DNA from: Archivesica marissinica
Lineage: Eukaryota; Mollusca; Bivalvia; Venerida; Vesicomyidae
DNA: 64,000 nucleotides
Reading direction: 5' to 3'
Assembly: GCA_014843695.1 (NCBI GenBank)
Contig: CM026387.1
Span: forward strand, 78,485,287-78,549,286
The translations under genes and the position numbers were made by a program. The notes under the pieces were generated by a model that was not told the origin of the DNA, searched no databases, and was given only the letters and a program-made list of their open reading frames with translations. How positions within the stretch are numbered: the stretch's first letter is position 1; each line of letters starts with the position of its first letter. Shown piece after piece: positions 62,801-64,000 of this stretch.

Positions 62801-64000
62801 AAACAGTAACTGTAATTTAGTTTTCATATGAACAACAAAGGGTAAAATTCAGGAAAATGTGTTTGGTTTGGAGGATTTCCAGTATAGAGGTGTTCCGGTG
62901 TTGAGGGGTTTCATTGTACTTGTCTAGAAGTAGTAAAATAAACAGTGGATCTGTATTTTAAATTTGTTCAGCAATCATTAGTGTACTTTAATAGTATTAA
63001 AATAATGTGTTTCCTTCCTTTGTCATGTTACACTATATTATGTATAACATTGAACAATTACCAGTACATCATTTACATAGACCTGTATCGTACATAACAG
63101 GTACAGATAACCTGTAAGAGACCAATGTTCAATGAAGTTTATTCCAAAATTGTTCCAACAACATTAAGTGTTCTGCTACTCGGACTGGTCTAGATGATCA
63201 AATTATTTGTATACTGAAGATGCATAGCATCAAGTCTTCACATGATATTCATTTAAATTTAATCCAGAGAGCATGCATATTTAGCAACCACACCAATAAT
63301 TGAACATGCTTTTTCAGATTGATATATTCTGCAACCAGTCCAATACTTGAGCATGCTGTTTCAGATTGATATATTCTGCAACCAGTCCAATAATTGAGCA
63401 GGCTGTTTCAGGTTGATATATTCTGGAACCAGTCCAATAATTGTGCATGCTGTTTCAGATTTATATATTCTGCAACCAGTCCAATAATTAAGCATTCTGT
63501 TCCAGGTTGATATATTCTGCAACCAGTCCAATAATTGAGCATGCTGTTTCAGATTGATATATTCTGCAACCAGTCCAATAATTAAGCAAACTGTTTCAGG
63601 TTGATATATTCTGCAACCAGTCCAATAATTGAGCATGCTGTTTCAGATTGATATATTCTGCAACCAGTCCAATAATTAAGCATGCTGTTTCAGGTTGATG
63701 TATTGTGCAACCAGTCCAATAATTAAACATGCTGTTTCAGGTTGATATATTCTGCAACCAGTCCAATAATTGAGCATGCTGTTTCAGGTTGATATATTCT
63801 GCAACCAGTCCAATAATTAAGCAAACTGTTTCAGGTTGATATATTCTGCAACCAGTCCAATAATTGAGCATGGTGTTTCAAATAGATATATTCTGCAACC
63901 AGTCCAATAATTGAGCATGCTGTTTCAGGTTGATATATTCTGGAGACGTGCTATCTTTGATGGAAGCAGTAAGATTCACTGTCTCGTGAATGCGGATATG
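4886..64000 (+). CDS. RNF213: RNF213-like giant E3 ubiquitin ligase/AAA+ ATPase gene, internal part (23 exons; both ends outside window)
   Basis: Seen: 23 exons with AG acceptors and GT donors (one probable GC donor) join phase to phase into 1427 uninterrupted codons: 4886-5139, 7795-8028, 13694-13931, 17009-17064, 17802-18090, 27953-28057, 32719-32826, 37624-37819, 38383-38682, 40069-40366, 40764-41037, 41956-42112, 44252-44472, 46315-46488, 48359-48517, 49234-49401, 52998-53244, 54997-55218, 55379-55568, 56458-56594, 61874-61948, 62374-62480, 63929-64000. Motifs such as [43 protein letters not shown] and [15 protein letters not shown] occur in the order found in vertebrate RNF213. Family knowledge: RNF213 is a roughly 5,200-residue cytosolic protein with an N-terminal arm and linker, a dynein-like six-AAA core and a C-terminal E3 module; it acts in lipid-droplet biology and in ubiquitin coating of intracellular pathogens. 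Inference: this window encodes the linker just before the AAA core. No Walker A or RING is present here. It could be one of several paralogues. Confidence 0.92.
5533..5960 (-). pseudogene. Tc1-like transposase relic
   Basis: On the minus strand a frame reads [20 protein letters not shown], then [20 protein letters not shown], the first-aspartate region of Tc1-type DDE transposases. Upstream on the same strand, in shifted frames, [14 protein letters not shown] (the GRPR linker) is readable. The second and third catalytic blocks are absent, because the copy is truncated after the SDESRF block. Possible terminal sequence (acagggtgtttaaagtg on the minus strand) lies near 6125. It differs in sequence from the intact element at 21059. 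Confidence 0.8.
5961..7794. other. Intron 1 remainder, nothing firm
   Basis: About 1.8 kb with no coding exon. A weak tRNA-like block on the minus strand near 6745-6830 (a B-box-like ggtgttcgcaccc) may be a decayed SINE head. Otherwise it is unannotated AT-rich sequence. Confidence 0.35.
7795..8028 (+). CDS. RNF213: RNF213-like exon 2
   Basis: The acceptor is ctatcag and the donor a full-consensus gtaagt. The exon is 234 bp with matching split codons at both ends. It contains [15 protein letters not shown], which resembles the W-x-x-x-x-P-L-x-H-F-L-x-G motif of the RNF213 linker, and ends KWT followed by a split isoleucine codon. The upstream TTG/ATG reading in this frame crosses the acceptor and is not a start. 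Confidence 0.88.
8290..8620 (+). repeat. Interspersed repeat family E ('ccaagatggc' family), copy 1
   Basis: This shares blocks with 25930-26250 and 29945-30680: 'tctcactaacctccagccgga', 'ggtaggaatgatcgatg', 'tcatatatcaaatcga' and 'catccaagatggcc'. It has no coding capacity and no obvious tRNA head. It is probably a non-autonomous element of unknown class. Confidence 0.6.
8990..9245 (-). mobile_element. SINE family C, minus orientation
   Basis: Read on the minus strand it starts near 9245 with the A-box-like 'actggttagtgatcac', then a B-box-like 'gttcgaacctcgg', then 'tatgtgagatggtaca' and 'ttttctcagtgtactccgg', and ends in the 'ttaatac ... gcaatt' tail and 'taaataaag'. It is a diverged copy of the element at 30268-30485. 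Confidence 0.7.
9901..11196. repeat. 36-bp minisatellite, 36 units
   Basis: The unit tactagaggacatagaaaa + cgcacacctacattata repeats from 9901 to 11196, which is exactly 36 x 36 bases. Units 1, 4 and 6 have 'cacacatac' instead of 'cacacctac', and single variants occur near 10749 (g to a), 10987 (a to c) and 11095 (a to g). Two plus-strand frames and at least one minus frame are open only because the unit is a multiple of three without stops. It lies in the intron between exons 2 and 3, so the long repetitive frames are not genes. High uniformity implies recent expansion or gene conversion. Confidence 0.97.
11364..11387 (-). repeat. Inverted single remnant of the 36-bp unit
   Basis: ttttctatgtcctctagtat is the reverse complement of 'atactagaggacatagaaaa'. 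It lies 168 bp beyond the array, in opposite orientation, and only part of the unit is present. Confidence 0.85.
11684..11806. repeat. Compound short tandem repeat (16-bp and 46-bp units)
   Basis: tgagatatttacatcc repeats about four times, and a longer unit made of two such copies plus 'ttccgattgtgactat' is duplicated once. Confidence 0.85.
11900..13340. other. Intron 2 remainder, nothing recognised
   Basis: AT-rich sequence with a poly-C run near 12961. No exon, RNA gene or classifiable repeat was seen. Confidence 0.4.
13343..13438. repeat. 24-bp tandem repeat, four units
   Basis: The unit gtgggacagacttactgccc + agta occurs four times with one c/t change. The minus frame through it (repeats of GSKSVPLL) is an artefact of the 24-bp period. 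Confidence 0.95.
13694..13931 (+). CDS. RNF213: RNF213-like exon 3
   Basis: The acceptor is tttttcacag and the donor aag|gtaata. One base completes the codon from exon 2 and the exon ends in phase 0. It encodes [13 protein letters not shown] and [17 protein letters not shown], then [14 protein letters not shown]. An open frame continues into the intron as far as a TG repeat at about 13997 and then codes for low-complexity residues; that extension is intron read-through. Confidence 0.88.
14143..14372 (-). mobile_element. SINE family A, minus orientation, near full length
   Basis: This carries the tail (agtttatacaaattaatttt), the 'gacctctttcctgat' block, the 'caatgtggaatttaattgcc' core and the head edge 'taacggctaccgctgg', followed by a B-box-like 'gtgaactccgg' and head remnants up to 'acgacttccac'. 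It is diverged relative to the 22452 copy. Confidence 0.75.
15075..15735 (+). mobile_element. Interspersed element F, long copy (about 660 bp), MITE-like
   Basis: It begins gcctgggacaggcgtcgat and ends cagactggaacccaggc, giving short imperfect inverted ends (GCCTGGG...CCCAGGC). Both terminal parts are shared, in inverse orientation, with 27472-27624. No coding capacity was recognised in the middle; the short frame at 15541 has no family resemblance. Confidence 0.6.
16487..16652 (+). mobile_element. SINE family A, plus orientation, 5'-truncated
   Basis: It runs from 'tagccgttatgactttgcc' through 'ggcaaggcatttaaatgcc' and 'tcaggaatgagagtgatta' to the tail 'tttcgcaatcgagctaaaat'. The head with the A and B boxes is missing. 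Confidence 0.8.
17009..17064 (+). CDS. RNF213: RNF213-like exon 4 (56-bp small exon)
   Basis: A tgttttag acceptor and ag|gtatgg donor bound 18 codons plus two bases: [18 protein letters not shown] and the first two bases of an arginine or serine codon. It is too short to find by length. It was accepted because it is the only bridge that links exon 3 (phase 0) to exon 5 (needs one base), and the join restores an AGT serine codon. Confidence 0.78.
17802..18090 (+). CDS. RNF213: RNF213-like exon 5
   Basis: The exon runs from a TG-repeat acceptor (tatttgtag) to a gtaatt donor. It encodes [19 protein letters not shown], then a helical stretch [18 protein letters not shown], and ends NSYMANNLQ in phase 0. 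The polypyrimidine tract is replaced by a (TG)n run that directly precedes the acceptor. A shadow frame on the opposite strand is not coding. Confidence 0.88.
18484..18776 (+). mobile_element. SINE family B, plus orientation, near full length
   Basis: It has a tRNA-like head (cagtggttaac; B box agtttcgatcccccgtctga), the shared body 'gggactttaaaccgaggtct' and 'cacgtaaaagaaccaga', 'ctctgtcggtatcatt' and the tail 'gcaacgataaatacacgt'. Confidence 0.8.
19170..19520 (+). pseudogene. LINE ORF2 fragment (region just before the reverse transcriptase)
   Basis: Readable pieces include [20 protein letters not shown] followed by KYF and NLESLANPE, which is the 'R-x-R-x-x-x-x-x-x-G-E-x-x-x-K-Y-F' signature of L1/Tx1-type ORF2 proteins before the reverse transcriptase domain. 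Stops break the frame. The reverse transcriptase itself is not present next to it. Confidence 0.7.
20938..21004. repeat. 67-bp direct repeat, copy 1 (partner at 24565-24631)
   Basis: The blocks 'ctgcagcttcatggcacac' and 'tttgcaataaacaagttg' are shared with 24565-24631 with a few differences. The two copies lie about 3.6 kb apart in the same orientation. Confidence 0.85.
21261..22274 (-). CDS. Tc1-like DD34E transposase, apparently intact
   Basis: It is 337 residues starting at the ATG at 22274 ([19 protein letters not shown]). The open frame extends 42 codons further upstream, but this ATG fits the usual start and length of Tc1 transposases. Seen: an N-terminal helix-turn-helix region ([20 protein letters not shown], residues 21-40), the GRPR linker at 56-59, and catalytic D151 (SDESRF), D241 (QQDNARCHT) and E276 (SPIEHLWD). 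The 34 residues between the last two give DD34E, typical of Tc1. A glycine box [10 protein letters not shown] is at 186-195. Family role: cut-and-paste transposition at TA sites. No stop or frameshift was seen, so it may be recently active. Codon use is much more GC-rich than the surroundings, which suggests recent arrival. Confidence 0.94.
   Translation of the reverse strand: MPRLNRNQRMRAIGMIDGGLRQRDVANRLGVTRITITRLLRRYRTHGSVDDRPRSGRPRVTTREQDRHIRTSHLRDRFLPATHTAAVTPGMTNNRISAHTVRNRLGERGIRAYRPYVGPILPRRHRDVRREWTTERARWTRLQWNSGMLSDESRFCLRRADGRERVYRRRGERYADACVRQVDLFGGGSVMAWGGITFGSRTELLVVDGNLNAQRYCDEILAPVVVPFFNANRNVTLFQQDNARCHTARISTTLLEQNNIETLPWPALSPDLSPIEHLWDTLDRRVRRRQPVTLNQLRDVLRQEWTNIDQQEIQTLFRSMRRRCIAVRDANGAHTRY
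22452..22689 (-). mobile_element. SINE family A, full length, inserted inside the Tc1-like transposon
   Basis: It is flanked by the perfect 11-bp direct repeat acctgtgttta (22441-22451 and 22690-22700). On the minus strand it starts gtggaagtcgtggtagcgca (A-box region), has a B box (ggagttcgagccccgc), then the family body and the tail ending in aaatttgtataaact. This is the best reference copy of the family in the window. Confidence 0.93.
23220..23960 (+). pseudogene. LINE ORF2 C-terminal fragment (Tx1/L1-like)
   Basis: Pieces in changing frames include [15 protein letters not shown], then a stretch whose three frames together show the 'INTHLC ... HLFWECTH'-type zinc-knuckle area as broken remnants, then [19 protein letters not shown] residues and [16 protein letters not shown]. 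This matches the C-terminal tail of L1/Tx1-type ORF2 proteins. Multiple stops and frameshifts show that it is dead. Confidence 0.65.
24565..24631. repeat. 67-bp direct repeat, copy 2
   Basis: It shares 'ctgcagcttcatggcacac' and 'ttgcaataaacaagttg' with 20938-21004. Confidence 0.85.
25029..25292 (+). mobile_element. SINE family B, full length, with a tRNA-Thr-like head
   Basis: The head contains tagtccagtggtagcacgct, an anticodon arm ctgga/tccag enclosing loop ctggtaa (anticodon GGT, threonine), and a B box ggttcgatccc. The family body 'actttaaaccgaggtctcg' and 'gtgcacgtaaaggaacc' follows, and it ends 'agcgacgataaataaacat'. The acceptor stem does not pair well, so this is a SINE head and not a tRNA gene. 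Confidence 0.9.
25510..25835. repeat. 129-bp tandem repeat, about 2.5 units
   Basis: Units begin at 25524, 25653 and 25782 with 'tgtactg..gctat', each with 'gtagcctaatctatggcc' and 'caattcacatatcaacg'. 129 is a multiple of three, which explains an open frame here. Confidence 0.92.
25930..26250 (+). repeat. Interspersed repeat family E, copy 2 (uninterrupted)
   Basis: It has 'catcatctgatgcaattg', 'ttcatccaagatggctgcc', 'aaaggtcaaacgatcg', 'cttggccaatggtagcc' and 'aaaatggaggttgtcgcg'. It is collinear with 29945-30680 except that the latter has a SINE in the middle. Confidence 0.75.
26793..26888. repeat. 29-bp tandem repeat, three units
   Basis: ttcttgacagtgacattcat + atataaatg is repeated three times without change. 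Confidence 0.95.
26998..27080 (+). mobile_element. SINE family B, short body fragment
   Basis: 'gggactttaatcccaggtct' and 'acaccgtgcacg' correspond to the family body. Head and tail are missing. Confidence 0.6.
27472..27624 (-). mobile_element. Interspersed element F, short copy with internal deletion
   Basis: On the minus strand it runs cctgggaacaggcgtcgata ... tctgatcat, then jumps directly to gtcattttgccagaag ... cagactggc. That lacks about 520 bp present in the 15075-15735 copy. A direct repeat 'ctaccctagtcgta' flanks it at both ends, consistent with a target-site duplication. Confidence 0.75.
27953..28057 (+). CDS. RNF213: RNF213-like exon 6
   Basis: The acceptor is atgttttcag and the donor cag|gttcgt. 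It is 105 bp, phase 0 at both ends: [20 protein letters not shown] to LSQTLDSQ. It follows a 9.9-kb intron filled with mobile elements, so a further symmetrical exon in that intron cannot be fully excluded, although none with good splice sites was seen. Confidence 0.8.
28418..28852. repeat. (TATGTG)n/(TA)n microsatellite block
   Basis: About 430 bp of alternating tatgtg, tatgta and pure ta runs, with several short higher-order repeats such as 'gtacatgcatatatatgtg'. The open frames on both strands through it (Tyr/Met/Val/Cys-rich or His/Thr/Tyr-rich) are artefacts of the simple repeat. Confidence 0.97.
28905..29171 (+). mobile_element. Possible LINE 3' end with (TTG)n tail
   Basis: The stretch ends 'tgtgacctgactctaataaa' followed by gtattt and a (gttgtt)n run at 29148-29170, the usual look of a LINE 3' terminus with a short tandem tail. 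No coding part was recognised. Confidence 0.4.
29690..29850 (+). mobile_element. SINE family C, plus orientation, 3'-truncated
   Basis: The head is 'ttagcgcagtggttaac', with 'ctcaccaatgcaacccagg', B box 'ggttcgatactctg' and 'tatgtgagatggtacga', ending shortly after 'ggtgggttttctcc' with only a short piece of the shared tail (tttcgcaatca). Confidence 0.8.
29945..30267 (+). repeat. Interspersed repeat family E, copy 3, left part
   Basis: This is the most complete left half: 'aaatccaagatggccgc', 'ggtttgaatgatcaatat', 'catgggcattgcccgg', 'tatcaaatcgatggtatag', 'gatgcaattgttgtcaaa' and 'ctttt attataaatttc'. It stops where the SINE at 30268 begins. The open frame across it is not a gene. Confidence 0.75.
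30268..30485 (+). mobile_element. SINE family C, full length, inserted in repeat family E
   Basis: Head 'cgcagtggttagcgtgttcg', 'ctcaccaatgcaacccgg' and B box 'ggttcgatcctcgg', then 'gatggtacggttgtcgcc', 'ctccggtttcctcccacac' and a 3' tail 'gtgattaatataagttgtt' with 'gcaatcgtttaaaataaa'. The tail is the same as in SINE family A although the heads differ. Confidence 0.9.
30486..30680 (+). repeat. Interspersed repeat family E, copy 3, right part
   Basis: It resumes 'cttggccaatgataacc', 'aaaatggaggttgtcgcg', 'aaattcttcaaacatctt' and 'ggcaacatttggtaggaat', collinear with 26080-26250. Confidence 0.75.
31672..31945 (+). mobile_element. SINE family D, tRNA-Ser/Leu-type head
   Basis: The head 'gcctccgtggtcgagtggtt' with 'aaggtcgctcac' and B box 'gggttcgagccccg' is followed by a non-coding body ('ggaggatggtgcatccaag', 'gcctgcccaggaaagg', 'gctgatgcaggcgtaaat') and an AT-rich 'ataacataa' repeat tail. 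A likely related head lies at 37434-37535 on the other strand. Confidence 0.75.
32719..32826 (+). CDS. RNF213: RNF213-like exon 7, probable GC-AG donor
   Basis: The acceptor is attttcag. The frame opens [19 protein letters not shown] and is in phase 0. Two in-frame donors exist: a weak GT site at 32815 (aag|gtagcc) and, 12 bases later, cag|gcaagt at 32827, a perfect GC-type donor. The second adds VAFQ. Both keep phase 0 into exon 8. A LINE relic begins a few dozen bases downstream in the same frame, so the longer open frame there is not host coding. Confidence 0.75.
32860..34331 (+). pseudogene. LINE reverse transcriptase relic (non-LTR, C-terminal two thirds)
   Basis: Broken frames show, in order: [18 protein letters not shown] (RT block A), CGVRQGDHLSP... 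as '[20 protein letters not shown]' with a small frame error (block B), [15 protein letters not shown] (catalytic YADD), [15 protein letters not shown] (block D), [34 protein letters not shown] and a terminal region ending [17 protein letters not shown], a typical cysteine-histidine tail. At least four frame breaks and stops show that it is inactive. It starts next to the host exon at 32719 and shares its frame by chance. Confidence 0.88.
34890..35755 (+). pseudogene. CR1-like LINE, ORF2 C-terminal part with two stops
   Basis: One frame reads through [70 protein letters not shown], then after a stop [38 protein letters not shown] and, after a second stop, [16 protein letters not shown] and [12 protein letters not shown]. 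These are the thumb and C-terminal signatures of CR1-clade elements. Only in-frame stops at about 35227 and 35506 interrupt it, so it is fairly young. It ends at a (TCTG)n run. Confidence 0.92.
35803..35900. repeat. (TCTG)n tetranucleotide repeat at the LINE 3' end
   Basis: About 22 copies of gtct/tctg, the last few with a to g interruptions (gtcagtct). It sits about 70 bp after the end of the CR1-like frame and in its orientation, the position of the short tandem tail that CR1/L2 elements carry. Confidence 0.95.
35901..37430. other. Intron remainder, nothing recognised
   Basis: AT-rich sequence with repeated 'gacttgtaatgtaccc'-like phrases between 36970 and 37150 that suggest a very decayed tandem repeat. 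The 98-codon open frame at 36552 shows no family resemblance. Confidence 0.35.
37434..37535 (-). mobile_element. SINE head, tRNA-Ser/Leu-like, minus orientation
   Basis: On the minus strand: 'ccgtctccgtggcctagtgg', 'ttaaggcgtccgcatac' and a B-box-like 'ggtcgaacgttcgaac'. It closely resembles the family D head at 31672. Confidence 0.7.
37624..37819 (+). CDS. RNF213: RNF213-like exon 8
   Basis: The acceptor is atattttag and the donor a strong gtaagt. It starts in phase 0 and ends after one base. It encodes [35 protein letters not shown] and [14 protein letters not shown]. The WAPF/FxxYL pattern is typical of a family-wide helical repeat region. The split last codon (t + tt) is completed by exon 9 as phenylalanine. 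Confidence 0.9.
38383..38682 (+). CDS. RNF213: RNF213-like exon 9
   Basis: The acceptor is cttatttcag and the donor g|gtgagt. It has two leading bases and one trailing base. It encodes a long, charged, helix-rich segment: [20 protein letters not shown], then [18 protein letters not shown] and [16 protein letters not shown], suggesting antiparallel helices or a short coiled coil. It ends [10 protein letters not shown]. Confidence 0.9.
39124..39386 (+). mobile_element. SINE family B, lacking the first part of the head
   Basis: It starts within the anticodon arm ('gggatggtaatccaggg'), then B box 'gggttcgatcccccgtctga', body 'gggactttaaaccgagagct' and tail 'agtagcgacgataagtaaa'. Confidence 0.88.
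40069..40366 (+). CDS. RNF213: RNF213-like exon 10
   Basis: The acceptor is attttatag and the donor ag|gtatgt. It encodes [19 protein letters not shown], then [28 protein letters not shown] and finally [10 protein letters not shown]. The 'phenylalanine-x-leucine ... P-x-L ... F-x-x-x-W ... V/I-W-x-P' layout matches the vertebrate RNF213 linker order as I know it. It ends after two bases of a codon. Confidence 0.9.
40764..41037 (+). CDS. RNF213: RNF213-like exon 11
   Basis: The acceptor is tgtattcag and the donor act|gtaaga. It encodes [20 protein letters not shown], the basic segment [20 protein letters not shown] and [15 protein letters not shown]. The 'Y-x-Q-L ... A-x-x-x-L-x-x ... Y-x-L-x-G-x-F' run is conserved in the family. 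It ends in phase 0. Its intron begins with a four-unit 83-bp tandem repeat about 40 bases after the donor. Confidence 0.92.
41078..41409. repeat. 83-bp tandem repeat, four units
   Basis: Units start at 41078, 41161, 41244 and 41327 with 'acacttaataaacaaatagc', each containing 'cccagtaggtatatca' and 'cctgcgtgatacagttg'. It lies 40 bp after the exon 11 donor. Confidence 0.97.
41721..41890. repeat. 29-bp tandem repeat, about six units
   Basis: gtgtacatgaatgctatgtt + gcatcatag repeats five times, with a sixth diverged partial copy. It lies about 65 bp before the exon 12 acceptor. Confidence 0.96.
41956..42112 (+). CDS. RNF213: RNF213-like exon 12
   Basis: The acceptor is tgtattccag and the donor g|gtactt. 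Phase 0 to phase 1. It encodes [19 protein letters not shown] and [14 protein letters not shown]. It joins exon 13 to give the KWLQ ... [12 protein letters not shown] run found contiguously in other RNF213 proteins, which argues that no exon is missing in the 2.1-kb intron that follows. Confidence 0.9.
43312..43415 (+). mobile_element. SINE family A, plus orientation, 5'-truncated
   Basis: It covers 'ccctcatggcgatggattcc', 'atcaggaatgaggtatcg', 'gagtgattaatataagt' and the tail 'tttcgcaatcgagctaag'. The head is missing. Confidence 0.85.
43729..43986. repeat. 17-bp tandem repeat, about 15 units
   Basis: The unit atgttca[c/t]gtagacgaa is repeated, with a short 'gataaaattatg' interruption near 43846 and a/t variants (acgatatg) in later units. 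Confidence 0.96.
44252..44472 (+). CDS. RNF213: RNF213-like exon 13 (strongest family signature)
   Basis: The acceptor is tattttacag and the donor ttg|gtaaca. It encodes [38 protein letters not shown] and [19 protein letters not shown]. The F-V-D-L-A-x-x-S-A-G-[DE] and H-x-A-V-x-G-Y-A-x-L blocks are among the most conserved in the pre-AAA region of RNF213. It ends in phase 0. Confidence 0.96.
44592..45994. mobile_element. Non-autonomous DNA transposon (pogo/Tigger-like ends), interrupted by a SINE
   Basis: The left end CAGTCTACATCC (44592) and the right end GGATGTAGACTG (to 45994) are inverse copies, each flanked by TA. Both ends continue with diverged repeats of the phrase 'gacataa/cgaat', typical of pogo/Tigger-type termini. 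No transposase frame was recognised. SINE family C at 44937-45175 lies inside it. A second copy's right half is at 51900-52484. Confidence 0.75.
44937..45175 (-). mobile_element. SINE family C, minus orientation, full length
   Basis: On the minus strand: head 'taacacagtgattagcgc', B box 'tttgatcctcgaacca', 'tatgtgagatggtacga', 'gatcggacaggtggatt' and the shared tail 'gattaatataagttgtt' with 'cgcaatcgttg', ending in 'aaataaataaagttta'. Confidence 0.85.
46315..46488 (+). CDS. RNF213: RNF213-like exon 14
   Basis: The acceptor is tgttcttag and the donor att|gtaagt. It is 58 codons, phase 0 at both ends. It encodes [20 protein letters not shown] and [13 protein letters not shown], corresponding to the family block W-L-K-x-x-K-x-x-H-G-S-V-E followed by A-I-N-x-x-G-I-Y. 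The remainder, [15 protein letters not shown], is charged and looks variable. Confidence 0.96.
46570..46930. other. Intronic repeat-like sequence, unclassified
   Basis: The area after exon 14 holds phrases such as 'ccatggagccctcttaac' and 'aagggtagacagttccaa' that look like retroelement 3' sequence, but no frame or second copy in the window supports a class. Confidence 0.25.
47200..47577 (+). pseudogene. LINE ORF2 C-terminal fragment (jockey-like)
   Basis: The frame reads [20 protein letters not shown] and [19 protein letters not shown], then [14 protein letters not shown]. The 'Y-G-x ... L-x-x-L-D-x-I-x-x-x-x-L-R ... G-A-F-R-T-S-P-x-x-S-L-Y-x-E-A-x-E-P' string is a well-known C-terminal signature of jockey-type non-LTR elements. 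It is isolated in the intron between exons 14 and 15. Confidence 0.88.
48359..48517 (+). CDS. RNF213: RNF213-like exon 15
   Basis: The acceptor is tttatttcag and the donor atg|gttagt. It is 53 codons, phase 0 at both ends: [37 protein letters not shown] and VDRFTM. The L-x-L-x-L-M-L-x-x-G-K ... V-x-R-F pattern matches the block that follows the A-I-N-x-x-G-I-Y motif in other RNF213 proteins. Confidence 0.94.
49234..49401 (+). CDS. RNF213: RNF213-like exon 16
   Basis: The acceptor is cactatttcag and the donor aag|gttgta, which is weak at +4/+5. It is 56 codons, phase 0 at both ends. It encodes [20 protein letters not shown], a conserved block (L-x-x-x-Y-x-x-L-x-x-[AS]-G), then the cysteine-containing [20 protein letters not shown]. 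Confidence 0.95.
50556..50810 (+). mobile_element. SINE family B, head partly lost
   Basis: It starts at 'gtaatccaggtatcgctgg', has a B-box relic 'ggttccatcccccgg', body 'gactttgaaccgaggtctt', 'gtaaaagaaccagcgtag' and tail 'tagcgacgataaataaacg', followed by a (ca)n run. Confidence 0.87.
51900..52484. mobile_element. Second copy of the pogo/Tigger-like non-autonomous element (left end uncertain)
   Basis: It shares with 44592-45994: 'atgtcccataaatcatttt', 'aaccatgacatgggcac', 'gattgtttgcacag', 'gaaagtcgcacttcggcg', 'gcactt' plus a terminal block, and ends AGATGTAGACTG at 52484 followed by TA. Because it lacks the SINE and other inserted parts, it shows the shorter ancestral layout. The left terminus was not located with confidence. 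Confidence 0.7.
52998..53244 (+). CDS. RNF213: RNF213-like exon 17
   Basis: The acceptor is gtattgcag and the donor g|gtattt. Phase 0 to phase 1. It encodes [37 protein letters not shown] and [12 protein letters not shown]. The F-x-x-L-N-[YF]-[FY]-T-x-[DE]-Q-L-V-x-L block and the terminal K-x-N-C are characteristic of RNF213. Confidence 0.96.
53705..53912 (+). mobile_element. SINE family B body and tail, headless
   Basis: It covers 'cagtctttcagatgggact', 'ttaaaccgaggtctcgtg', 'gtaacagaaccagaggag', 'aggcgtcgctcatatgggc' and 'gacgataaataaacgtaaa'. It lacks the tRNA-like head. Confidence 0.87.
53913..54996. other. Intron 17 remainder, possible decayed DNA-transposon sequence
   Basis: The segment 54070-54260 repeats 'ggtctct(a)agta' phrases and ends 'tatgattgactgtag', reminiscent of pogo-type termini, but a matching left end was not found. 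Nothing else was recognised. Confidence 0.3.
54997..55218 (+). CDS. RNF213: RNF213-like exon 18: acidic linker and first part of a UBA-like module
   Basis: The acceptor is cttgtacag and the donor g|gtgaga. After [15 protein letters not shown] comes an acidic stretch ([18 protein letters not shown]), then [17 protein letters not shown] and [16 protein letters not shown]. The last part has UBA character: L-V-x-A-G-Y-D loop, a second helix V-N-L-V-I-R-S-L, and an E-D-V-T-A-G third-helix start that runs on in the next exon. Ubiquitin binding is an inference. Confidence 0.88.
55379..55568 (+). CDS. RNF213: RNF213-like exon 19: end of UBA-like module and acidic/polar spacer
   Basis: The acceptor is gcgaacag and the donor ag|gtattt. 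It opens [10 protein letters not shown], which completes the third helix of the UBA-like fold, then a low-complexity acidic and glutamine-rich spacer ([19 protein letters not shown]) and a helix [16 protein letters not shown]. It needs two bases from exon 18 and ends after two bases. Confidence 0.86.
55620..56457. other. Intron 19 remainder, nothing recognised
   Basis: No exon, repeat unit or RNA gene was seen in this roughly 840-bp stretch. Confidence 0.4.
56458..56594 (+). CDS. RNF213: RNF213-like exon 20
   Basis: The acceptor is ctttgcag. The donor is taken at aaa-a|gtaact because it leaves one base, as exon 21 requires; reading on instead gives a stop (tag) five bases later. It encodes [20 protein letters not shown] and [15 protein letters not shown], matching the conserved L-x-x-L-G-x-x-L-x-x-L-A segment that precedes G-Q-P-N-L in the family. 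Confidence 0.9.
56982..57480 (-). pseudogene. LINE ORF2 fragment (endonuclease-RT connector), minus strand
   Basis: On the minus strand the frame at 56982-57224 reads [38 protein letters not shown] and [17 protein letters not shown]. The N-P-K-x-[YF]-W block and the basic helices are typical of the connector between endonuclease and reverse transcriptase in LINEs. Upstream on the same strand (57225-57480) a shifted frame has further residues of the same type. Confidence 0.65.
57481..59990. other. Intron 20 remainder, nothing firm
   Basis: AT-rich sequence. A loose duplication of 'ggttggatgattctctttgc'-like and 'tgatgtctactag'-like phrases occurs at 59300-59540. No coding exon was recognised between exon 20 and exon 21. 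Confidence 0.35.
59994..61781. repeat. 41-bp satellite, about 43 units, with a 740-bp higher-order repeat
   Basis: The unit ggatgtgggagaaacatatt + gtatatgtgatagacatgca + g varies at set positions (gaaac/gacac, gtatat/gatatg/gatgtgc, gcag/gcaa/gtag). A block of about 18 units from about 60240 recurs from about 60980, including the same rare variants (gagaatcat, gatagtcatat, gagaaatatatat with a 2-bp gain). 41 is not a multiple of three, so every frame cycles through all three readings and the minus strand has no stop. The long frames there are artefacts. Confidence 0.97.
61874..61948 (+). CDS. RNF213: RNF213-like exon 21 (75-bp small exon)
   Basis: The acceptor is attaatag and the donor g|gtatga. 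It encodes [20 protein letters not shown] and ICPS. The C-L-P-x-G-x-x-x-G-Q-P-N-L-x-x-C block is a family landmark, so this short exon is secure although it has no long open frame. It lies 93 bp after the end of the 41-bp satellite. Confidence 0.95.
62374..62480 (+). CDS. RNF213: RNF213-like exon 22
   Basis: The acceptor is ttccaacag and the donor gaa|gtgagt. It encodes [20 protein letters not shown] and [15 protein letters not shown]. The family block is 'V-L-x-x-x-L-x-x-Y-M ... P-L-P ... D-E-[VI]-L-[LV]-C-T-x-x-T-T-x-[DE]-E', found in other RNF213 proteins a few hundred residues before the first Walker A motif. Confidence 0.96.
62531..62916. mobile_element. Short non-autonomous DNA transposon (386 bp) with TA flanks
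   Basis: The left end is CAGTGAAACCC and the reverse complement of the right end is CAATGAAACCCC, each next to TA. Both ends continue with 'gttcgg/ttccgg' and 'tttggtttggagg' phrases in inverted relation, as in pogo/Tigger-type MITEs. No frame is coding. It contains the 29-bp triplet repeat at 62697-62783. Confidence 0.8.
62697..62783. repeat. 29-bp tandem repeat, three units
   Basis: aataaagaactgattaattt + taagtgcac is repeated three times with almost no change, inside the TIR element at 62531-62916. Confidence 0.96.
63286..63943 (+). repeat. 47-bp minisatellite that includes the exon 23 splice acceptor, 14 units
   Basis: Units of exactly 47 bp start at 63286 and keep phase to 63943: aaccagtccaataattgagc + atgctgtttcag + gttgatatattctgc. 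The last unit (63897-63943) ends in the real acceptor and the first bases of exon 23, with 'ctgg' instead of 'ctgc'. Twelve of the 13 upstream units keep a CAG at the acceptor position; unit 13 has changed to 'tttcaaat'. The minus-strand frame through it is an artefact. Confidence 0.97.
63929..64000 (+). CDS. RNF213: RNF213-like exon 23, cut by window edge
   Basis: The exon starts after ctgtttcag and is open to the edge in phase 0: [20 protein letters not shown] then NADM. It continues exon 22 (TTTDE|VDIFWRR), as in the vertebrate protein where E-E-V is followed by L-L-R-R. Its first 14 bases are identical to the tail of the 47-bp tandem repeat that fills the preceding 640 bp, so the true acceptor is the last of many near-copies. 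Confidence 0.9.
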